This document shows positions 26,454 to 35,824 of a stretch of 64,000 bases of DNA, in pieces. The DNA comes from Dehalococcoidia bacterium (GTDB lineage: Bacteria > Chloroflexota > Dehalococcoidia > Lucifugimonadales > HRBIN23). Position 1 is the stretch's first letter, and the number at the start of each line of letters is the position of its first letter. The stretch is taken from assembly GCA_025060295.1 (NCBI GenBank), contig JANXCH010000023.1, positions 62,001-126,000 on the forward strand, in the 5' to 3' direction. The notes beneath the pieces were generated by a model. That model was not told where the DNA came from and did not search any database. It saw only the letters and a program-made list of their open reading frames with translations. The position numbers were made by a program, and so were the translations under genes.

Positions 26454-27398
26454 CTAGCGCTTGGCCGTCTGCCCGGCGGGAACCGCGGGCACACACCAGT
26501 GCATATACTTGGGCACCCGCCCCCGAATAACCTTGAAGTAAAGATCCTGCAGAGAGCGGGTGATAGGGCCGGGGGCTTGGGCACCGATGGGGCGGTGGTC
26601 AATTTCCCCGACGGGGGTCAGGTGGGCTGCCGTTCCCGTCAGGAACACCTCGTCGGCCAAATAGAGTTCCGCCCGTCCGATGGGGCGCTCCACCACCTCC
26701 ACGCCCAGTTCCTCCCGCGCCAGCTCAATCACGGTGTCGCGGGTGATGCCCCCCAAGATGTTGTTATACAGGGGGGGAGTGATCAGGCGACCGTTCTTCA
26801 CCAGGAATATGTTCTCCCCCGACCCTTCGGCCACGTGCCCATCCTGGTTGAGCATAATCGCCTCATCGTAGCCACCCAATACAGCGTCCGTCTTAGCGAG
26901 AATGGAGTTGACATATAGCCCGGAGATCTTTACGCGGGGGGGGATCATGGTCTCGTCGATGCGTCGCCAAGAGGCGGTGATACAGCGCAGCACTCCCGCC
27001 TCTAGGTATTTGCCGAAGGGCACAGCCATCAGTGCGAAGTCGTCTTCCAGCTCGTGGAGTTTCAGGTTGGCCACCTTTTGGGCCGACTTGAAGGCCAAGG
27101 GCCGAATATACAAGTCCTCCCGCAGCCCCATGCGCTCCACCAGTTCCACCGTGAGGCGCACCAGGTCGTCGGCACTCCAGGGCAGGTGCATGCGCAGCAC
27201 CTTGCACCCCTCCAGGAGGCGCAGGTAGTGCTCGCGGGGGCGGAAGATGTATACAACGCCGGCGTCGGGATTCCAGTTCCCCCGAATGCCTTCAAAGACG
27301 GCGGTGCCGTAATGCAGGGCGTGGGTCATAATGCCCACCTTGGCCTCGTGCACGGGGATGAACTTCCCCTGGAAGTAGCACAGCGGCACCGGCTCCAT
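26454..27398 (-). CDS. ilvE: Branched-chain amino acid aminotransferase
   Basis: A 314-residue class IV PLP aminotransferase for Leu, Ile and Val. It starts with the YFQGKFIPVHEAKVGIMTHA block, then LHYGTAVFEGIRG. The PLP Lys lies in the middle region (ILAKTDAVLGGYDEAIMLN contains LAK), followed by EGSGENIFLVKNG, LGGITRDTVIELA and EVFLTGTAAHLTPV. ATG at 27398 follows GCAGAGG. It heads a short operon with plsY and two membrane genes behind a TTGCCC/TATAAT promoter. Confidence 0.95.
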   Translation of the reverse strand: MEPVPLCYFQGKFIPVHEAKVGIMTHALHYGTAVFEGIRGNWNPDAGVVYIFRPREHYLRLLEGCKVLRMHLPWSADDLVRLTVELVERMGLREDLYIRPLAFKSAQKVANLKLHELEDDFALMAVPFGKYLEAGVLRCITASWRRIDETMIPPRVKISGLYVNSILAKTDAVLGGYDEAIMLNQDGHVAEGSGENIFLVKNGRLITPPLYNNILGGITRDTVIELAREELGVEVVERPIGRAELYLADEVFLTGTAAHLTPVGEIDHRPIGAQAPGPITRSLQDLYFKVIRGRVPKYMHWCVPAVPAGQTAKR

Positions 27399-27433
27399 AC
27401 CTCTGCCCTCCTGTGATCTGGGGGTGCTGTGCC

Positions 27434-27463
27434 ATTATAGGCCTCCCCGAGGCTCTAGGGCAA
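27434..27463 (-). promoter_or_regulatory. Promoter of the ilvE-plsY operon
   Basis: On the minus strand TTGCCC (27458-27463) and a consensus TATAAT (27434-27439) are 18 nt apart, about 35 nt before the ilvE ATG. Confidence 0.65.
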
Positions 27464-27533
27464 GACCCGCCCGGGGGTTCAAGGCCCCCTTCCCCTTGTG
27501 GCGCCCAGCCTCTACCATGGGGGGCAACGGGGA

Positions 27534-27890
27534 ATGGGAACAGTACTTTCCGCATGGGCAGCGGCCCAGCGGGCGGCTGAAGTGGCCGCCGAGAAGCAGG
27601 CCAGTGATGTGCTGGTGCTGGATTTGCGCCCCTTGCACACCTTCACGGACTTCTTCGTTCTGCTTACGGCTACCTCCCCGCCCCATGTGGAGGTTCTGGC
27701 CGAGGAGATCGAGAAGGCCCTGGGACAGGGCGGGCGTTCTCTGCTCCATCGGGAAGGGGAGGCCCGGTCGGGGTGGGTCGTCCTGGACTATGGCGACCTG
27801 GTGGTGCACTTGTTCTTGGACGCGCAGCGGGCCTTCTATCGTCTTGAGGAGCGGTGGAGGGGTGCGGTGCCCCGCCTCATTCTTCGGTAA
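27534..27890 (+). CDS. rsfS: Ribosomal silencing factor RsfS
   Basis: A 118-residue Iojap/YbeB family protein that binds L14 and blocks subunit joining during starvation. The family core is [56 protein letters not shown] and REFY-like [10 protein letters not shown]. The ATG at 27534 gives the usual family length; an upstream GTG at 27498 is possible. It overlaps the convergent ndk gene by 14 bp. Confidence 0.92.
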   Translation: MGTVLSAWAAAQRAAEVAAEKQASDVLVLDLRPLHTFTDFFVLLTATSPPHVEVLAEEIEKALGQGGRSLLHREGEARSGWVVLDYGDLVVHLFLDAQRAFYRLEERWRGAVPRLILR

Positions 27891-28341
27891 TCCACGCGTC
27901 CATGCTCCGGGGCCAGTCCAGAATCTCGTGAGGATGGAAGAACAGGGCACACTCCCTCTGGGCCGTCTCCACCGAGTCCGAACCGTGAATTAAGTTGCGT
28001 CCCGTGTCCAGGGCCAAGTCGCCCCGAATGGTTCCGGGGGCGGCTTGCTGGGGGTTGGTCTTCCCCATCAGGTCGCGCACAACTTGCACGGCCCCCTTCC
28101 CCTGCCACACCATGGCCACCACGGGGGCCGAGGTGATAAAGCGCACCAGCCCCGGGAAGAAGGGCTTGCCCACGTGCTCGGCGTAGTGGCGGCGGGCCAT
28201 CGCCTCATCCATCTGCACCATTTTGATGCCCACCAGTTTCAATCCCCGCCGTTCCAGGCGAGATATAATCTCCCCAACCAGGCCGCGTTGTAGGGCATCG
28301 GGCTTCAGAAGCACCAGCGTGCGCTCTAGGGATGGGCTCAC
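27877..28341 (-). CDS. ndk: Nucleoside diphosphate kinase
   Basis: A 154-residue enzyme that balances nucleoside triphosphates. It contains [24 protein letters not shown]-like [20 protein letters not shown] and the catalytic His in [15 protein letters not shown]. The start is GTG at 28341, preceded by AGGAGGTGCACC, and overlaps the tsaB stop as GTGA. It ends the thiL-tsaE-tsaB-ndk operon. Confidence 0.96.
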   Translation of the reverse strand: MSPSLERTLVLLKPDALQRGLVGEIISRLERRGLKLVGIKMVQMDEAMARRHYAEHVGKPFFPGLVRFITSAPVVAMVWQGKGAVQVVRDLMGKTNPQQAAPGTIRGDLALDTGRNLIHGSDSVETAQRECALFFHPHEILDWPRSMDAWITEE

Positions 28342-29027
28342 GGTGCACCTCCTGAAGGGGGTGGGCGTGTGGGCCCGATACTCGGGGGGCGCAAGTAGTG
28401 GGGTTGCAGCGTCGCCAGGTTGTCGGTGGCCCCTTGAGTTAGGCGCCTCTGCCCCAGGCGCGCCAGGGCTAAGGGGCGTCGAGTAGGCGGGGGGGTGGCC
28501 AGGAGGACTGCACGTCCCTGGAGGGCAGGGCGCATCTGCTCCCGATAGACCCACGCCCCCTCGCCACACACCACGCCCCCCACGGGGACCGCTTCCGCCA
28601 TCTCCTCCACACGGCTTACCCGTTCCCCCTCGGATACCCCGTTGGGGGAGATGACGCCCCACGCCACAACACCCCGACCCAGGTCCAGCACAGGGCACAG
28701 GGGCACGCCCCAGGAGCCAACGGAGGCGGCCTCTACCTCCAGGGTGCTGATACCCACTATGGGACACCCTAGTCCCACTGCCAGGCCTTTACCAAACCCC
28801 AGCCCCACCCGCAGGGCGCTGAAACTGCCTGGCCCCAGGGCCACAACAATCCCTGACAGGTCTTTCAAAGTAACCCCCGCGCGCTCCAGGAGAACCTGGA
28901 CGGCGGGAGCCAGTTCGGCCGAATGATTCTGGGGGGAGTGCCATACGATTTCCCAGCCCCGGTCCGGGGGCGCCAGCAAGGCCACTCCCGCCCAGCGGGT
29001 AGAGGTGTCTATGGCGAGGATGACCAT
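28338..29027 (-). CDS. tsaB: tRNA threonylcarbamoyladenosine biosynthesis protein TsaB
   Basis: A 229-residue protein of the ASKHA fold. It is the partner of TsaD and TsaE in making the t6A37 modification of tRNA. It starts [17 protein letters not shown], with [19 protein letters not shown] as the typical second block near residue 70. The C-terminal half is less conserved and rich in Pro at the end. ATG at 29027 is chosen over a long low-quality upstream frame. It overlaps tsaE by 19 bp and ndk by 4 bp. Confidence 0.93.
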   Translation of the reverse strand: MVILAIDTSTRWAGVALLAPPDRGWEIVWHSPQNHSAELAPAVQVLLERAGVTLKDLSGIVVALGPGSFSALRVGLGFGKGLAVGLGCPIVGISTLEVEAASVGSWGVPLCPVLDLGRGVVAWGVISPNGVSEGERVSRVEEMAEAVPVGGVVCGEGAWVYREQMRPALQGRAVLLATPPPTRRPLALARLGQRRLTQGATDNLATLQPHYLRPPSIGPTRPPPSGGAP

Positions 29028-29509
29028 GTTCGGGCACATGCCAGCAGATCCGGGTAGGCACGGGCGAGCCAGGCCTCGCCCCGCGTCCCCTCTCCGCTCA
29101 GGTGCAGAAGGCGAAGCGTCTCTCCCTCCCAGGTGAAGCGGACCAGCAGGTAGTCCTGGGGGAAAGCAGGCAAGGCCCGCTCTGCCCATTCTACCACCGT
29201 AACCCCGTCCTGGCCCACGAAGTCCTCCAGGCCCAGGTCCACTGCCTCCGGAACGCTCCCGATGCGGTAGAGGTCAACATGGTAGACGGGGAGGCGTCCT
29301 TGGTAGCGGTGCACCAGCACGAAGGTGGGGGAGCGGGCAGGTTCAGGCACCCCTAACCCCTGGCACAGGCCTTGCACGAGGGTGGTCTTGCCGGAACCGA
29401 GTTCCCCCATCAGCAAGAGCAGGTCGCCCGCCAGGGCATGCTTCCCCAGGATGGCACCAACTTCTCGGGTCGCCTCGGGACAGGGGGACGGTAGGGTTAG
29501 GGTTCTCAT
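29009..29509 (-). CDS. tsaE: tRNA t6A biosynthesis ATPase TsaE
   Basis: A 166-residue P-loop ATPase. Walker A is LMGELGSGKTTLVQGLCQGL, and the family blocks SPTFVLVHRYQG, VYHVDLYRI and VVEWAERA follow. It works with TsaB and TsaD on t6A37 of tRNAs. The ATG at 29509 overlaps the stop of thiL as ATGA. TsaD is not in this window. Confidence 0.94.
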   Translation of the reverse strand: MRTLTLPSPCPEATREVGAILGKHALAGDLLLLMGELGSGKTTLVQGLCQGLGVPEPARSPTFVLVHRYQGRLPVYHVDLYRIGSVPEAVDLGLEDFVGQDGVTVVEWAERALPAFPQDYLLVRFTWEGETLRLLHLSGEGTRGEAWLARAYPDLLACARTWSSSP

Positions 29510-30519
29510 GGCCGGCGCAAGTGGTTCCACCCCCCGCTAGCCCATGGTACCTCCTCTCCCGAAGCCCGCACCACTCGTACCTTGCCGGGGGGGCCTTCCA
29601 CGATTGTCCCGATGATCCCTGCCCCTGGGGGAAGACGGGGCAAAAGGCGTTCCACCAGGGCAGGGGGGCCTGTGAAGAGGAGTTCGTAGTCCTCCCCACC
29701 GCTGAGGGCCAGGCTCTCCGCCTCCTGGGGGAAGGCCTGACGCAGGGCGGGATGGATGGGAACACGGGGGAGAAAGATGAGGGCGGACACCCCGCTGGCC
29801 GTGCACAGTTTGCCCAAGTCGCCCAGAAGCCCATCGCTGATATCCATGGCGCAGCGGATTCCCTCCTGAGCCAGCAGGCGTCCCTCCGCCACCCGCGGCT
29901 TGGGGAGGTAGTGGGCTTCGTGCAGAGCGGCACGCACCTCCGCCGGGAGGGCGGAGGGCTGCTCCAGCAGGCGCAAACCCCCGGCCGACCCTCCCAACGG
30001 GCCCGTTACGGCTATGGCATCGCCAGGGCGGGCTGCAGAGCGCAGGAGCAGGGGCAGGTCAGTGACGCCCGTCATGGCCACGGTGAGGAACAGCACAGGC
30101 GAGCGCACGATATCTCCCCCAACAATCTGGGCACCGTAGTGGGACGAAGCCGCCAGCATCCCCCGATACAAGTCATCCACCCAGGTCACGGGCACATCCA
30201 GGGGCAGGCCCAGGGTGACCAGGGCATACTGGGGGACGGCCCCCATTGCGGCCACATCACTCAGGTTGACGGCCATCCCCTTCCACCCCACATCCCATGG
30301 GGATGCCTGGGCAAAGCGGAAGTGGACACCGTCCACCAGGGTATCCGTGGTGAACACCTGGACGACCGAGTCTGCACGCCAGGCCGCCGCATCATCGCCA
30401 ATGCCGACGAGAAGCGGGGAGGATAGATGGTCCGGAAGAGGAAGGGGGTGTGCCTCCCTCTGCACCAGACGGGCCAGCCGTTCAATCAAAGGGAACTCGC
30501 CCAGGTCGCTGACGCGCAT
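29506..30519 (-). CDS. thiL: Thiamine-monophosphate kinase
   Basis: A 337-residue ATP-dependent kinase making thiamine diphosphate. It starts SDLGEFPLIERLAR. The metal- and phosphate-binding blocks are GIGDDAAAWR, FTTDTLVDGVHFR, AVNLSDVAAMGA, AVTGPLGGSAGG and CAMDISDGLLGDL. The ATG at 30519 is at the conserved N-terminus. It heads the operon with tsaE, tsaB and ndk and is divergent from the tautomerase gene. Confidence 0.95.
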   Translation of the reverse strand: MRVSDLGEFPLIERLARLVQREAHPLPLPDHLSSPLLVGIGDDAAAWRADSVVQVFTTDTLVDGVHFRFAQASPWDVGWKGMAVNLSDVAAMGAVPQYALVTLGLPLDVPVTWVDDLYRGMLAASSHYGAQIVGGDIVRSPVLFLTVAMTGVTDLPLLLRSAARPGDAIAVTGPLGGSAGGLRLLEQPSALPAEVRAALHEAHYLPKPRVAEGRLLAQEGIRCAMDISDGLLGDLGKLCTASGVSALIFLPRVPIHPALRQAFPQEAESLALSGGEDYELLFTGPPALVERLLPRLPPGAGIIGTIVEGPPGKVRVVRASGEEVPWASGGWNHLRRP

Positions 30520-30711
30520 ACAGTATCTGTCTTCCCCTGCCCTGCTCTAGGGGCGGGGGTTGAGGACACCCCCCTGGCGCAGCGGGGGGCACCACCACGG
30601 TGAGCTTTGGGCTTTCGCACGCACTTCTTGTCTCCAGGGGAGGTCGGCCACTGCGCACAGAACGCCCCTGAGCACAGCGTTGACAAAACGAGGTATGAAC
30701 CTTCTCTGTCT

Positions 30712-30742
30712 ATTATAGCCCTGACTGTCTTTGGGTGGGCAA
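30712..30742 (-). promoter_or_regulatory. Promoter of the thiL operon
   Basis: TATAAT (30712-30717) and TTGCCC (30737-30742) on the minus strand, spaced 19 nt. The spacing is long but both boxes are good. Confidence 0.5.
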
Positions 30743-30794
30743 TCTCCGACGGCGAGGCTGGGCGGGGCGCTTCCCCCAGTGGCGGCACGGGGCC

Positions 30795-30823
30795 TTGAGC
30801 GTAGGGAGGGGGCTTGCTATAAT
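30795..30823 (+). promoter_or_regulatory. Promoter of the tautomerase gene
   Basis: TTGAGC (30795-30800) and a perfect TATAAT (30818-30823) are 17 nt apart, 38 bp before the ATG. Confidence 0.65.
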
Positions 30824-30861
30824 CGCCCAGAAGTGTCGAGTGCCGACGACGAGGAGGGGCT

Positions 30862-31053
30862 ATGCCCATCGTGCGTATAGAGATGTGGCCAGGGCGCACC
30901 AAGGCCCAGAAGGCGGAACTGGCGCGGGTGATCACCGAGGCCATGGTAACCATCGCCCATACCAAGCCCGAGGCGGTCATAGTCGTGTTCGAGGAGGTGG
31001 CTAAAGAGAACTGGGCACAAGGGGGGCAGTTGGCGTCGGAGTCGTCCCCCTAA
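30862..31053 (+). CDS. 4-oxalocrotonate tautomerase family protein
   Basis: A 63-residue small tautomerase. The catalytic amino-terminal Pro follows the start Met (MPIVRIEMWPGRT), and the helix KAQKAELARVITEAMV matches the family. These enzymes interconvert enol and keto acids in aromatic degradation. The gene appears monocistronic, with its own promoter and GGAGG before the ATG. The substrate is unknown. Confidence 0.9.
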   Translation: MPIVRIEMWPGRTKAQKAELARVITEAMVTIAHTKPEAVIVVFEEVAKENWAQGGQLASESSP

Positions 31054-31096
31054 TTCTTGACGCTTTGAGCCCTAACTCTTCCCCTACGGGTGCAAC

Positions 31097-31125
31097 TTGA
31101 CAAGTGTGAAGGAGCATGGTACTGT
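31097..31125 (+). promoter_or_regulatory. Promoter of the tRNA-Lys/tRNA-Leu pair
   Basis: A perfect TTGACA (31097-31102) and TACTGT (31120-31125), 17 nt apart and 9 nt before tRNA-Lys. Confidence 0.5.
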
Positions 31126-31134
31126 AATGGCGAT

Positions 31135-31210
<76 letters not shown>

Positions 31211-31222
31211 CCGCTTGTCCTT

Positions 31223-31308
31223 GGGGATGTGTCGGAACTGGTAGACGAGCATGACTTAGGATCATGTGCCGTCATGGCGTGGGAGTTCGAGTCTCCCCAT
31301 CCCCACCA
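31223..31308 (+). tRNA. tRNA-Leu (anticodon TAG)
   Basis: A class II tRNA with a long variable arm. The acceptor GGGGATG pairs with CATCCCC, followed by A and encoded CCA. The anticodon loop contains CTTAGGA, giving TAG, which reads CUN codons. The T-arm is GGGAGTTCGAGTCTCCC. Confidence 0.94.
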
Positions 31309-31384
31309 GTATGCGGGCGCTGGCCCGGCAACAAGCACCGGAGCAGTTTGTCCCCTGGGAGGACACTAGAGGCAAGGAGGGCAA

Positions 31385-32377
31385 GTGGGAACCCTTCTGG
31401 AAGTTAAGAACCTGCGCACCTACTTTTTCACCCAGGATGGGATCGTCAAGGCCGTGGACGGCGTCTCCTACGACTTGCAAGAGGGTGAGACGGTAGGCTT
31501 GGTGGGGGAGTCGGGCTCAGGCAAGAGCGTCAGCGCCCTTTCCATTCTCCGCTTGGTCGCCTCACCCCCGGGGCGTATCGTGGGTGGGGAGGTGTGGTTT
31601 GAAGGGCAGGACCTGCTCAAACTGGACGAGGAGGAGATGCGCCATATCCGGGGTAACCGCATCGCCATGGTGTTCCAGGAGCCTATGACCTCCCTGAACC
31701 CCGTCCTGACCATCGGTCGCCAGATCACGGAGGCCCTGGAACTGCACAAGAAGATGGACAAGAAGGCCGCCCGGGCGCGGGCCATTGAACTGCTGAAAAT
31801 GGTGGGCATTCCCGACGCTGAGCGCCGTATCGATGATTACCCCCACCAGTTCAGCGGGGGGATGCGCCAGCGGGTGATGATCGCCATGGCCCTCTCCTGC
31901 GACCCCAAACTCCTGATTGCCGATGAGCCCACGACCGCTCTGGATGTTACCATTCAGGCCCAAATCCTGGAACTGATTAAGCGCCTCTGTCGGCAGTTTG
32001 GGACAGCAGTCATCCTGATCACCCACAACTTGGGGGTGGTGGCCAGGTACGCAGACCGAGTGAATATTATGTATGCGGGGCGGATTGTGGAGCGGGGCAC
32101 GGCGCGGGACATCTACAAGAACCCCAAGCATCCCTATACCGTGGGGTTGTTGAAATCGGTTCCCCGCTTGGACGAGCCCCGCAAAGAGCGGCTCAACCCC
32201 ATTGAAGGGATGCCACCCGACTTGATCAACCTCCCTCCTGGGTGCCCCTTCCAGCCGCGGTGCCCCTACGCCATTGATCGTTGCACCAAGGAATACCCGC
32301 CTTATGTAACTGTGGGGGATGGACACATTTCGGCCTGCTGGGTGGCCGACAAAGTTTCCCTTGGGGGGCGTGCATGA
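31385..32377 (+). CDS. Oligo/dipeptide ABC transporter ATP-binding protein (DppD/OppD type)
   Basis: A 330-residue ABC ATPase. Walker A is [12 protein letters not shown] near 41, the signature is [15 protein letters not shown] near 155, and Walker B is [14 protein letters not shown]-terminal oligopeptide-transporter extension with [14 protein letters not shown] binds an Fe-S cluster or metal in related DppD/OppD proteins. The start is GTG at 31385, preceded by AAGGAGG. It overlaps the second ATPase gene as ATGA. Its permeases and binding protein are probably those at 35.8-39.5 kb. Confidence 0.94.
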   Translation: MGTLLEVKNLRTYFFTQDGIVKAVDGVSYDLQEGETVGLVGESGSGKSVSALSILRLVASPPGRIVGGEVWFEGQDLLKLDEEEMRHIRGNRIAMVFQEPMTSLNPVLTIGRQITEALELHKKMDKKAARARAIELLKMVGIPDAERRIDDYPHQFSGGMRQRVMIAMALSCDPKLLIADEPTTALDVTIQAQILELIKRLCRQFGTAVILITHNLGVVARYADRVNIMYAGRIVERGTARDIYKNPKHPYTVGLLKSVPRLDEPRKERLNPIEGMPPDLINLPPGCPFQPRCPYAIDRCTKEYPPYVTVGDGHISACWVADKVSLGGRA

Positions 32378-33393
32378 CACAGCAGAGCGCTCCGGCTGGC
32401 AACGGCAACATCCTGGTGGATGTGCAACACCTGAAGATGTATTTCCCCGTCACGCGGGGCATTATCTTCCAGCGGAAAATCGCCGATATCAAAGCCGTGG
32501 ACGATGTGAGTTTCTTCATTCGCCGGGGCGAGACCTTGGGCTTGGTGGGGGAGAGCGGATGCGGTAAGACCACCACAGGGCGGTGTATTTTGCAACTGTA
32601 CCGCCCCACCTCGGGCTCCGTGTTCTTCGAGGGCATAGACCTGTGTAAACTGAAGCCCTCCCAACTGCGCCCTATGCGCCGGAAGATGCAAATTATCTTC
32701 CAGGACCCCTATTCCTCGCTCAACCCCCGTATGACCGCCGGCAACATCATCGGCGAGCCTCTGATCATCCATAAGCTGGTCAAGAACCGGCGGGAGTATC
32801 GGGAGCGGGTGGCGGAGTTGCTGCAAGTGGTGGGCCTCAATCCCTATATGGCGGATCGCTATCCCCACGAGTTCAGCGGGGGCCAGCGCCAGCGCATCGG
32901 TGTGGCCCGCGCTTTGGCCGTGCAGCCCGACTTCATCGTTTGCGACGAACCTGTCTCCGCTTTGGATGTGTCTATCCAGGCGCAGGTCATCAACCTCCTG
33001 GAGGACCTCCAGCAGCAGTTCCACCTCACCTACCTGTTCATCGCCCACGACCTGTCGGTGGTGCGCCACATCAGCGACCGAGTGGCAGTCATGTACCTCG
33101 GCCATATTGTGGAGATCGCCGACCGCACCGAGCTGTACGAGAACCCCCTGCACCCGTACACAAAGGCTCTCCTTTCGGCAGTGCCCATTCCCGACCCCAT
33201 CATTGAAGCCCAGCGGGAGCGCATCATCCTGACGGGCGATGTGCCGAGCCCGTTGCGCCCTCCCCCCGGGTGCGTGTTCCACACCCGCTGTCCCATGGCG
33301 GTGGAGGAGTGCAAGCGCATCGTCCCCCAGTTGCAGGAGGTTTCCAAAGACCACTGGGTCGCTTGTATCCGCGTGCCCGGGTACCGCTTGTAG
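32374..33393 (+). CDS. Oligo/dipeptide ABC transporter ATP-binding protein (DppF/OppF type)
   Basis: A 339-residue ABC ATPase, the second nucleotide-binding subunit. Walker A is [12 protein letters not shown], the signature [15 protein letters not shown], and Walker [13 protein letters not shown]. The C-terminus has [17 protein letters not shown] at 32374 overlaps the previous stop, so translation is coupled. A strong terminator follows at 33415, separating it from lepA. Confidence 0.94.
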   Translation: MTQQSAPAGNGNILVDVQHLKMYFPVTRGIIFQRKIADIKAVDDVSFFIRRGETLGLVGESGCGKTTTGRCILQLYRPTSGSVFFEGIDLCKLKPSQLRPMRRKMQIIFQDPYSSLNPRMTAGNIIGEPLIIHKLVKNRREYRERVAELLQVVGLNPYMADRYPHEFSGGQRQRIGVARALAVQPDFIVCDEPVSALDVSIQAQVINLLEDLQQQFHLTYLFIAHDLSVVRHISDRVAVMYLGHIVEIADRTELYENPLHPYTKALLSAVPIPDPIIEAQRERIILTGDVPSPLRPPPGCVFHTRCPMAVEECKRIVPQLQEVSKDHWVACIRVPGYRL

Positions 33394-33414
33394 GATGTAT
33401 GTTGTGGGAAGGCT

Positions 33415-33451
33415 CAAGGGGCGCTCCCAGCGGAGCGCCCCTTGGGTTTTT
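33415..33451 (+). terminator. Rho-independent terminator after the ATPase genes
   Basis: A perfect 13-bp GC-rich stem (33415-33427 with 33432-33444) with a 4-nt CAGC loop is followed by GGTTTTT. This is a textbook intrinsic terminator. It lies 21 bp after the DppF stop and 30 bp before lepA. Confidence 0.92.
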
Positions 33452-33480
33452 GGGCGCCCGTTTGCTACGATGGAAAGCAA

Positions 33481-35325
33481 ATGGACACCCGCCACATCCG
33501 CAACTTTTGTATCATCGCCCATATTGACCACGGCAAGTCCACCTTGGCCGACCGCCTCCTGGAACTGACGGGCACGGTGGACCCCCGTCAGATGACCGCC
33601 CAATACCTGGATCAAATGGAGTTGGAGCGGGAGCGGGGCATCACCATCAAGGGGAAGGCGGTGCGCATGCTGTATCGCCACCCCAGCGGGCAGGAATACC
33701 AGTTGAACCTCATTGACACCCCTGGGCATGTGGACTTCAGTTACGAGGTGAGCCGAGCCCTGGCGGCGTGTGAGGGTGCCATCCTGGTGGTAGACGCCTC
33801 CCAAGGGATACAGGCCCAGACCATAGCCAACGCGTATCTGGCCATCGCCAACGACCTGGTGCTCATTCCCGTGGTCAACAAGATCGATCTGCCCACCGCC
33901 GAGCCTCAACGGGTGGCCCAGGAAATGGTGCAGACCTTCGGCTTCCGCCCAGAGGAGGTGCTGTTCATCTCTGCCAAAGAGGGCACGGGCGTCCCGCGCC
34001 TGTTAGAAGCCGTGGTGGAGCGCATTCCCCCTCCCCGTGGGGATGCGACCGCGCCCCTGCGTGCCCTCATTTTTGACAGCCGTTACGACCCTTATAAGGG
34101 CGTGGTGGCAGCGGTGCGCATTGTGGACGGCTCGGTGCGGGTGGGGGAGCGCCTGCTCCTCATGTCCACGGGTGGACTGGGGGAGGCGGTGGAGGTGGGC
34201 GTCTTTCGCCCTCACCCCGTGCCCACGGGCCGACTCCTCACGGGCGAAGTGGGCTACATCGCCACGGGCCTCAAGCAGGTGCGGGAGTGTCGGGTGGGGG
34301 ATACCATCACCCTCGCCGCGGCTCCTGCTGCTGCCCCCCTCCCCGGCTATCGGCACCTGAAGCCTATGGTGTTCGCCAGCCTGTATCCCGCCGAGGGGGA
34401 ATCCTACGAAGCCCTGCGCAGCGCTTTGGAGAAATTGCAACTCAACGACGCGGCGCTGCAGTTTGAACCCGAGACCTCCCCCGCTTTAGGCCCCGGCTTC
34501 CGCTGTGGGTTCCTGGGCCTGCTTCATATGGAAATCGTGCAGGAGCGCCTGGAGCGGGAGTATGGGGTAGATTTGGTCATCACTGCTCCCAGCGTCGCCT
34601 ACCAGGTGCTCCTCACCAATGGCCAAGAGGTCATGGTGGAGAACCCCGCCGATTTGCCCCCAGCAGGACAGGTGCGCGAGATACGGGAGCCGTGGGTGGA
34701 GATTACGGTGATTACCCCGTCCCGTTTTGTGGGGGCGGTGATGGACCTGGTGCGGGAGCGCAGGGGGGTGTTCCGCAAGATGGACTACATCTCGCCCGCC
34801 ACCAGTCAGACGCCTGCCGAAACCCCCGCCTACGACGCCCGGGTGCTCCTGGAATACGACCTGCCTCTGGCGGAATTGCTGACGGATTTCTACGACCGCT
34901 TGAAGTCCTCTACTCAGGGGTATGCCTCCCTGGATTACACCTTTCTGGGGTATCGGGCGGGGCCGTTGGTCCGCTTGGACATCTTGCTCAACAACAAGCC
35001 CGTGGAGGCGCTCTCCTTCATTGTGCACCGGGATAAAGCCTATGAGCAGGGGCGTGCCCTGGTGGAGCGCTTGCGCCATCTCATCCCCCGCCAGTTGTTT
35101 GAGGTAGCGGTACAGGCGGCTATCGGGAGCCGGGTCATCGCCCGGGAGACCATTCGCCCCCTGCGCAAGAATGTGCTGGCCAAATGCTACGGGGGAGATG
35201 TAACCCGCAAGCGCAAACTGCTGGAGAAACAGGCCGAGGGGAAGAAGCGCCTTAAGCGCATTGGACAAGTGGAGGTGCCCCAGGAGGCGTTCCTGGCCCT
35301 GCTGAAGCGGGGGAAGGAGGGGTAG
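33481..35325 (+). CDS. lepA: Elongation factor 4 (LepA)
   Basis: A 614-residue translational GTPase that back-translocates stalled ribosomes. The G1 motif is [14 protein letters not shown]3 is DTPGHVDF and G4 is NKIDLP. The LepA-specific C-terminal domain ends with [20 protein letters not shown], which marks it as LepA rather than EF-G. ATG at 33481 is chosen because the N-terminus matches the family. It ends 1 bp before the convergent DinB-like gene. Confidence 0.96.
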   Translation: MDTRHIRNFCIIAHIDHGKSTLADRLLELTGTVDPRQMTAQYLDQMELERERGITIKGKAVRMLYRHPSGQEYQLNLIDTPGHVDFSYEVSRALAACEGAILVVDASQGIQAQTIANAYLAIANDLVLIPVVNKIDLPTAEPQRVAQEMVQTFGFRPEEVLFISAKEGTGVPRLLEAVVERIPPPRGDATAPLRALIFDSRYDPYKGVVAAVRIVDGSVRVGERLLLMSTGGLGEAVEVGVFRPHPVPTGRLLTGEVGYIATGLKQVRECRVGDTITLAAAPAAAPLPGYRHLKPMVFASLYPAEGESYEALRSALEKLQLNDAALQFEPETSPALGPGFRCGFLGLLHMEIVQERLEREYGVDLVITAPSVAYQVLLTNGQEVMVENPADLPPAGQVREIREPWVEITVITPSRFVGAVMDLVRERRGVFRKMDYISPATSQTPAETPAYDARVLLEYDLPLAELLTDFYDRLKSSTQGYASLDYTFLGYRAGPLVRLDILLNNKPVEALSFIVHRDKAYEQGRALVERLRHLIPRQLFEVAVQAAIGSRVIARETIRPLRKNVLAKCYGGDVTRKRKLLEKQAEGKKRLKRIGQVEVPQEAFLALLKRGKEG

Positions 35326-35326
35326 G

Positions 35327-35815
35327 TTACTCCTCTACCACGATGCCCAGGCGCTCCCGCACAGAGGCCAGTTGGCGGGCGTGGTCGTGCCAGTGGGCGA
35401 TGAAAAACCTGCGCACCACCCCCAGGGCGTCGATCATTTCGATGCCCTGGGGACGGTGGATGGGCACGGGGCGGGTTACCTGCTCGGGTGACGCCTCCCG
35501 CAAGAGGCGCACCGCCTCTCTATAGGTATCTTCCAAAGCCTGCCGCAGGGCGCGGATGTCCATGCGCCGTCGTTCAGGGGAGCGGGAGAGGCGGCCGGGA
35601 TTGGGGATAAGGGGTTCCCCCCGCAGTGCCCTCCGCAGATGGTAGAGGATTCCGCTGCTCTCGGTGCCCAGGAGGTGGTCCACAATATCCCGGGCGCTCC
35701 ATTCTTGCGGGTTTTCCCGCCAGTCCAGGGCGTAGTCCAGGCCCTCCAGGTTGCGCAGGACAGCTTGGAGGGCCTGCTCCATGTCCGCCTGAAGGTCGGG
35801 AGGCAAGCTAGGCAT
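35327..35815 (-). CDS. DinB-superfamily protein
   Basis: A 162-residue four-helix bundle of the DinB/YfiT family, whose members include bacillithiol transferases and other metal-dependent enzymes. Possible metal ligands are His47 in IVDHLLGTESSG and the H-x-H pair in FFIAHWHDHARQL near residue 140. It is 9 bp after the DppC-like permease gene and convergent with lepA. The function is unknown. Confidence 0.75.
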   Translation of the reverse strand: MPSLPPDLQADMEQALQAVLRNLEGLDYALDWRENPQEWSARDIVDHLLGTESSGILYHLRRALRGEPLIPNPGRLSRSPERRRMDIRALRQALEDTYREAVRLLREASPEQVTRPVPIHRPQGIEMIDALGVVRRFFIAHWHDHARQLASVRERLGIVVEE

Positions 35816-35824
35816 AGGGAGGGT

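Larger units (their letters stand above)
30520..30861. other. 342-bp intergenic region with divergent promoters
   Basis: No convincing gene is present. It holds a minus-strand promoter for thiL (-10 TATAAT at 30712-30717) and a plus-strand promoter for the tautomerase (30795-30823). The rest, 30520-30700, would be a leader of about 190 nt before thiL; I found no recognisable riboswitch element in it. Confidence 0.5.

Noticed and set aside
32302-33909. A 535-codon minus-strand open frame
   Set aside because: It is antisense to the DppF-type ATPase and lepA, both with clear family motifs; its length comes from GC-rich codon structure.
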